From Firm-04 sp045627405 (GTDB lineage: Bacteria; Bacillota; Clostridia; Oscillospirales; Ruminococcaceae), in contig JAZQNP010000006.1 in NCBI GenBank assembly GCA_045627405.1, positions 1 to 8,888 of the forward strand: a DNA stretch of 8,888 bases. Direction: 5' to 3'. Under the pieces are notes generated by a model. That model saw nothing but the letters and a program-made list of their open reading frames with translations. It was not told the DNA's origin and made no database searches. Numbering within the stretch: position 1 is the stretch's first letter; each line of letters starts with the position of its first letter. Made by a program: the position numbers and the translations under genes. Below, piece after piece: positions 5,830 to 8,888 of the stretch.

Positions 5830-8772
5830 ATGCTGAAAAAATCATTCGGCAAGCGTCTGACCAGCGGTATTGTCTCGGCAGCAATGCTCATGACTGCGGC
5901 AGGCACGACGCTCTCCGGGCTCGCGCTTACCGCTTCTGCGGGTCAGCAGCTCGGTATGACTGATTTCAATGAAGGCGTCGGTCTGCCGTGGCATACTTGT
6001 GTCACGCCGCCTGCAAGCCTTGATTTCAGTCTGACAAACGGAGCCTACAAGGTCACTGTCGTGAATAACGGCGGTACCGACGTCGGCGGTGAGTCCCGCT
6101 GGGACTGCCAGCTCCGTCACAGAAAACTGACCATCGTATCGGGACATTCCTACACGGTAAAATGGGAGGTTACGCTTGATACTTCCAAGGCAACGGGCAG
6201 CGCAGATAACTCGATCTACACAAAGATCGGTAATCTGGCAGGCGACGTGGAAGTCTGGCACAACAACAGCACCGGCTCCGGCGACTTTGGCAGCACATGG
6301 GATCCGGTCAAACTCAGCGAAGGTAAAAATTCGTACGAAGTGACGTTCACCGCAGATAAGGACGTTGAAGTCGCAGAGTGGGCATTCCACTTCGGCGGTG
6401 CAGGTCAGCATCAGAATAATGACTGTATGCCGAACGGCGCGGTCCTTACTTTTGATAACCTGAGTCTCATTGACAACACCAGCAATACGAACGACTGGGA
6501 AGTCCGTTATCCGACCAAGGTTCTGCCTGAGTACAGTGTACACGGCAACCAGGTCGGCTATTACACCAACCTCGAAAAGAAAGCAACCTATCACACCGGT
6601 ACGGGTGCTTATCTGAAAAAGAACGGTAAGACTGAGGGCAGTGGGATTTCTGCCGGTACCTTCTATGTCATCAATGCTTCCACAAAGGCAAAGGCATATA
6701 CCGGTACTTACAGTGCTTCCAACTCGATTGATCCGGATTCCGGTTATTACACCTCGGTTCTGGATTTCACCGATCTGAACACACCGGGTACTTACTACAT
6801 CTCGATGGACGGCACGTCTCAGGACTCCTATACATTCGAGATCAGCGATACGCTGTATGACGGTGTTGTTGAGGACGCACTCAACTACTTCTACCAGAAC
6901 CGTGCAGGTGTTGCGATTTCCGATTCCTACATCACCTCCACCGGTGAAAATTCTTCCAAGTCCGCTCTGGCACACTCGCAGTATGGTCATAACCCGGATA
7001 CAGCGTATATCCAGAACACTTGGATCCGCGCTTATCTCAGCGACGGCAGTGATGTGCAGAAGACGAATGGTTCCATCACCGCAAATCACGGCTGGTATGA
7101 CGCAGGTGACCACGGTAAGTACGTCGTTAACGGCGGTATTGCTGTCTGGACGCTGCTCAACCTCTATGAGTGGACACTCAACGAGAACAACAAGAGTGCT
7201 GCCGATAAATTCTCTGACAGCTCTTCTTCCATCACCGTTCCGGAAAAAGGCAACAGCATTCCGGATATCCTCGACGAAGTCAAGGTTGAGCTTGAATTCT
7301 TCAAGGAGATGATGGTCAAGTCCAGCTACAATTACTCCATGACCTACAATGTCTATGCAGACAGCCTTGCAGAGGATAAGATCATCGGTGCTGATACCAA
7401 GAAGTATGAGAACATGGTCTTCCATAAGCTGCATGACTCCAAGTGGACCGGCCTTGCCGTTCACGCTTGGGATTATCAGACCAACGGCGACTGGGAAGGC
7501 ATCCAGCGTATCGTGAAGCCGCCTTCCACCGCTGCAACACTGAACGCTGCTGCAACTTTCGCACAGGCTTCCCGTCTGTTCGAGGCTTACGATTCTTCCT
7601 ATGCAAGCGAGCTGCTGACCAATGCAAAGGCATGCTACGAAGCTGCAAAGCTGAATCCGGAACTGTATGCTCCGCTCGATCAGGCGATCGGCGGCGGTGC
7701 TTACGGTGACGACCAGGTCGATGATGACTTCTATTGGGCAGCATGCGAACTGTATGCTACCACCGGCGCAGCCAACTACAAGACGGATCTCGAAACCTAC
7801 GGCGCAAAGATCGGTCAGAAGTATAACCTCGTTTCCAGCCTTGACGGCGGTGAGAACAGCGGTTCCTTCACCTCCTTCAACTGGGGCAACACCGGCGGTC
7901 TGGGCACTCTGTCCCTGTACCTGAACGGTATTGAGGCATCCACCATCGGTTCTTCGATCGTTTCTGTTGCTGATGCTTACATTGCAAAGGAAACATCGCA
8001 GGGCTTTGGTGTTCCGTATCAGGGAACGAAGTTTACTGATCCGGTTAACCTCGGACCTGGCGTTGAAGTCACAGGCTATGAGTGGGGTTCCAACTCCATG
8101 ATCGTCAACAACGCGATCGTCATGGCATATGCTTACATGGAGTCCGGCAATACCAAGTACCTGAACGGTGCTGCGGAAGCAATGGACTACATCTTCGGCA
8201 GAAATGCTATGGACTTCTCCTACGTCACCGGTTACGGCGACGAGCACTGCGTAAACCCGCACCACAGATTCTGGTCGCATGAGCTGGATGTGGATTATCC
8301 GTATGCTCCGTCCGGCGTTATGTCCGGCGGCCCGAACGCAGGTCTGCAAGATCCGTACGTTCGCGGTCTGGGCTACACCATCGGTTCTGTTCCGACACAG
8401 ATCTGCTACGTTGACTCCGTTGAGGCATGGTCCGTCAACGAGGTTACCATCAACTGGAATGCTCCGTTCGCTTGGATGATGAGCTTCCTGGAAGATGAGG
8501 CGGATGCCAGTCCTAGCAACAACGACGAAGAGACCGATTGGGGCAACGCAGACTGCTCTACCGGTGCTACCTATGCTGACCGCGTCGTGCTTGCTGATGC
8601 TATCCTTATGGCTAAGGCGATCAGCGGTACGTCTACGCTCAGCACACAGGGCAGACTGAATGCCGATGTCGAGTTCGACGGCACGCTCAACTCGACCGAC
8701 CTGAACAAGCTGCTCGGCTATATCGCCGGGAAGGTCAATTACGCTGACTTTGGCAAGGTTACTATGAAGTGA
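5830..8772 (+). CDS. Secreted cellulosomal GH9 cellulase: CBM4, Ig-like, GH9, dockerin (CelK-like)
   Basis: A 980-residue extracellular beta-1,4-glucanase. A signal peptide (1 to about 37, cleavage after ASA) precedes a CBM4 cellulose-binding module (about 42-216, ending FDNLSLID), an Ig-like CelD_N module (about 231-340) and the GH9 domain (about 342-888). HGWYDAGDHGKY (420-431) carries base aspartates D424 and D427; NPHHRFWS (809-816) is the histidine site; in DSVEAWSVNEV (862-872) E871 is the likely proton donor. After a short acidic linker, a dockerin (about 904-975) has two calcium loops, N906/D908/S910/D917 and D946/E948/D950/D957, for docking to a scaffoldin cohesin. The module order matches C. 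thermocellum CelK, suggesting an inverting cellobiohydrolase releasing cellobiose; an endo-acting enzyme is possible. The gene is monocistronic between its own promoters and a terminator. After codon 5 it uses no TTA, CTA or TCA codon, a bias consistent with high expression. Confidence 0.96.
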   Translation: MLKKSFGKRLTSGIVSAAMLMTAAGTTLSGLALTASAGQQLGMTDFNEGVGLPWHTCVTPPASLDFSLTNGAYKVTVVNNGGTDVGGESRWDCQLRHRKLTIVSGHSYTVKWEVTLDTSKATGSADNSIYTKIGNLAGDVEVWHNNSTGSGDFGSTWDPVKLSEGKNSYEVTFTADKDVEVAEWAFHFGGAGQHQNNDCMPNGAVLTFDNLSLIDNTSNTNDWEVRYPTKVLPEYSVHGNQVGYYTNLEKKATYHTGTGAYLKKNGKTEGSGISAGTFYVINASTKAKAYTGTYSASNSIDPDSGYYTSVLDFTDLNTPGTYYISMDGTSQDSYTFEISDTLYDGVVEDALNYFYQNRAGVAISDSYITSTGENSSKSALAHSQYGHNPDTAYIQNTWIRAYLSDGSDVQKTNGSITANHGWYDAGDHGKYVVNGGIAVWTLLNLYEWTLNENNKSAADKFSDSSSSITVPEKGNSIPDILDEVKVELEFFKEMMVKSSYNYSMTYNVYADSLAEDKIIGADTKKYENMVFHKLHDSKWTGLAVHAWDYQTNGDWEGIQRIVKPPSTAATLNAAATFAQASRLFEAYDSSYASELLTNAKACYEAAKLNPELYAPLDQAIGGGAYGDDQVDDDFYWAACELYATTGAANYKTDLETYGAKIGQKYNLVSSLDGGENSGSFTSFNWGNTGGLGTLSLYLNGIEASTIGSSIVSVADAYIAKETSQGFGVPYQGTKFTDPVNLGPGVEVTGYEWGSNSMIVNNAIVMAYAYMESGNTKYLNGAAEAMDYIFGRNAMDFSYVTGYGDEHCVNPHHRFWSHELDVDYPYAPSGVMSGGPNAGLQDPYVRGLGYTIGSVPTQICYVDSVEAWSVNEVTINWNAPFAWMMSFLEDEADASPSNNDEETDWGNADCSTGATYADRVVLADAILMAKAISGTSTLSTQGRLNADVEFDGTLNSTDLNKLLGYIAGKVNYADFGKVTMK

Positions 8773-8790
8773 TTTCAATAGCTACCAAGC

Positions 8791-8826
8791 AAAACACCCG
8801 ATTCCATATGGAATCGGGTGTTTTTT
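8791..8826. terminator. Bidirectional intrinsic terminator (perfect 34-base palindrome)
   Basis: Bases 8791-8807 and 8808-8824 are perfect reverse complements centred on CATATG, followed by further T residues to 8826. The GC-rich stem CACCCGATTCC with flanking A and T tracts makes a strong rho-independent terminator in both directions. It begins 18 bases after the cellulase stop and also lies just past the stop of the convergent gene, so it can serve both. Confidence 0.93.
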
Positions 8827-8888
8827 ATTGTGTTGTTGTTTCCGATGCAGGTGCTTCCTCCGTCGTCTCCGGGGCGCATTCCTCCGGT
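8825..8888 (-). CDS. C-terminal end of a convergent gene (Pro/Glu/Thr/Ala-rich tail)
   Basis: On the minus strand a frame enters from the right edge and ends at TAA (8827-8825) after 20 visible codons, reading PEECAPETTEE then APASETTTQ. The stop touches the shared palindromic terminator, as expected for a convergent gene. Such Pro/Glu/Thr-rich ends are common in exported or surface proteins of these bacteria, but no domain can be seen and the product cannot be named. The composition and the position of the stop are the only evidence that it is coding. Confidence 0.5.
   Translation of the reverse strand, partial: PEECAPETTEEAPASETTTQ

Noticed and set aside
5842..8778. 978-codon open frame on the minus strand across the cellulase gene
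   Set aside because: It is the exact-register complement of the GH9 gene, has no ribosome site, and its translation shows no recognisable domain. Codon bias of the sense gene explains it.

Overview
This window most likely comes from a fibre-degrading, cellulosome-forming member of the Ruminococcaceae (Bacillota). The basis is a dockerin-bearing family 9 cellulase whose dockerin reads like those of Ruminococcus, together with Gram-positive-type promoters, strong Shine-Dalgarno sites and a CotH-family protein. The coding DNA looks clearly above 50% GC by eye. That would fit a high-GC relative such as R. champanellensis better than R. albus or R. flavefaciens, but this species guess is inference.

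Layout. Bases 1-5175 hold a minus-strand operon, transcribed right to left: a membrane-anchored FHA-domain protein (4726-5175), a SEDS-family (FtsW/RodA) glycan polymerase (3464-4726), a membrane-anchored penicillin-binding transpeptidase (2041-3462), and an exported CotH-kinase-family protein that runs off the left edge (1-2009). The first three genes overlap by one base or lie one base apart; CotH follows after 31 bases. A near-consensus SigA promoter lies just upstream of the FHA gene. FHA-SEDS-PBP resembles the fhaB-rodA-pbpA part of the actinobacterial cell-wall cluster, but no PASTA kinase or phosphatase is visible here. CotH as the last gene is the least expected part.

Bases 5176-5829 are an AT-rich divergent intergenic region. 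It holds the operon promoter on the minus strand and one strong and one weaker promoter on the plus strand. It also holds a long leader for the cellulase gene with a possible 61-codon ORF, an 8-base direct repeat and possible hairpins.

Bases 5830-8772 on the plus strand encode a 980-residue secreted cellulase: signal peptide, CBM4, Ig-like module, GH9 catalytic domain, dockerin. The order is that of Clostridium thermocellum CelK, a cellulosomal cellobiohydrolase. A perfect 34-base palindrome with a T-tract ends the gene. A convergent minus-strand gene enters from the right edge, of which only the last 20 codons are seen (8825-8888).

How they fit together. The minus-strand genes probably build and remodel peptidoglycan (SEDS polymerase plus cognate PBP), with the FHA protein as a phospho-dependent regulator on the cytoplasmic side and CotH acting outside the membrane. 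The plus-strand gene supplies a cellulosome subunit. The two units look separately transcribed. I see no mobile element, CRISPR array, tRNA or rRNA.
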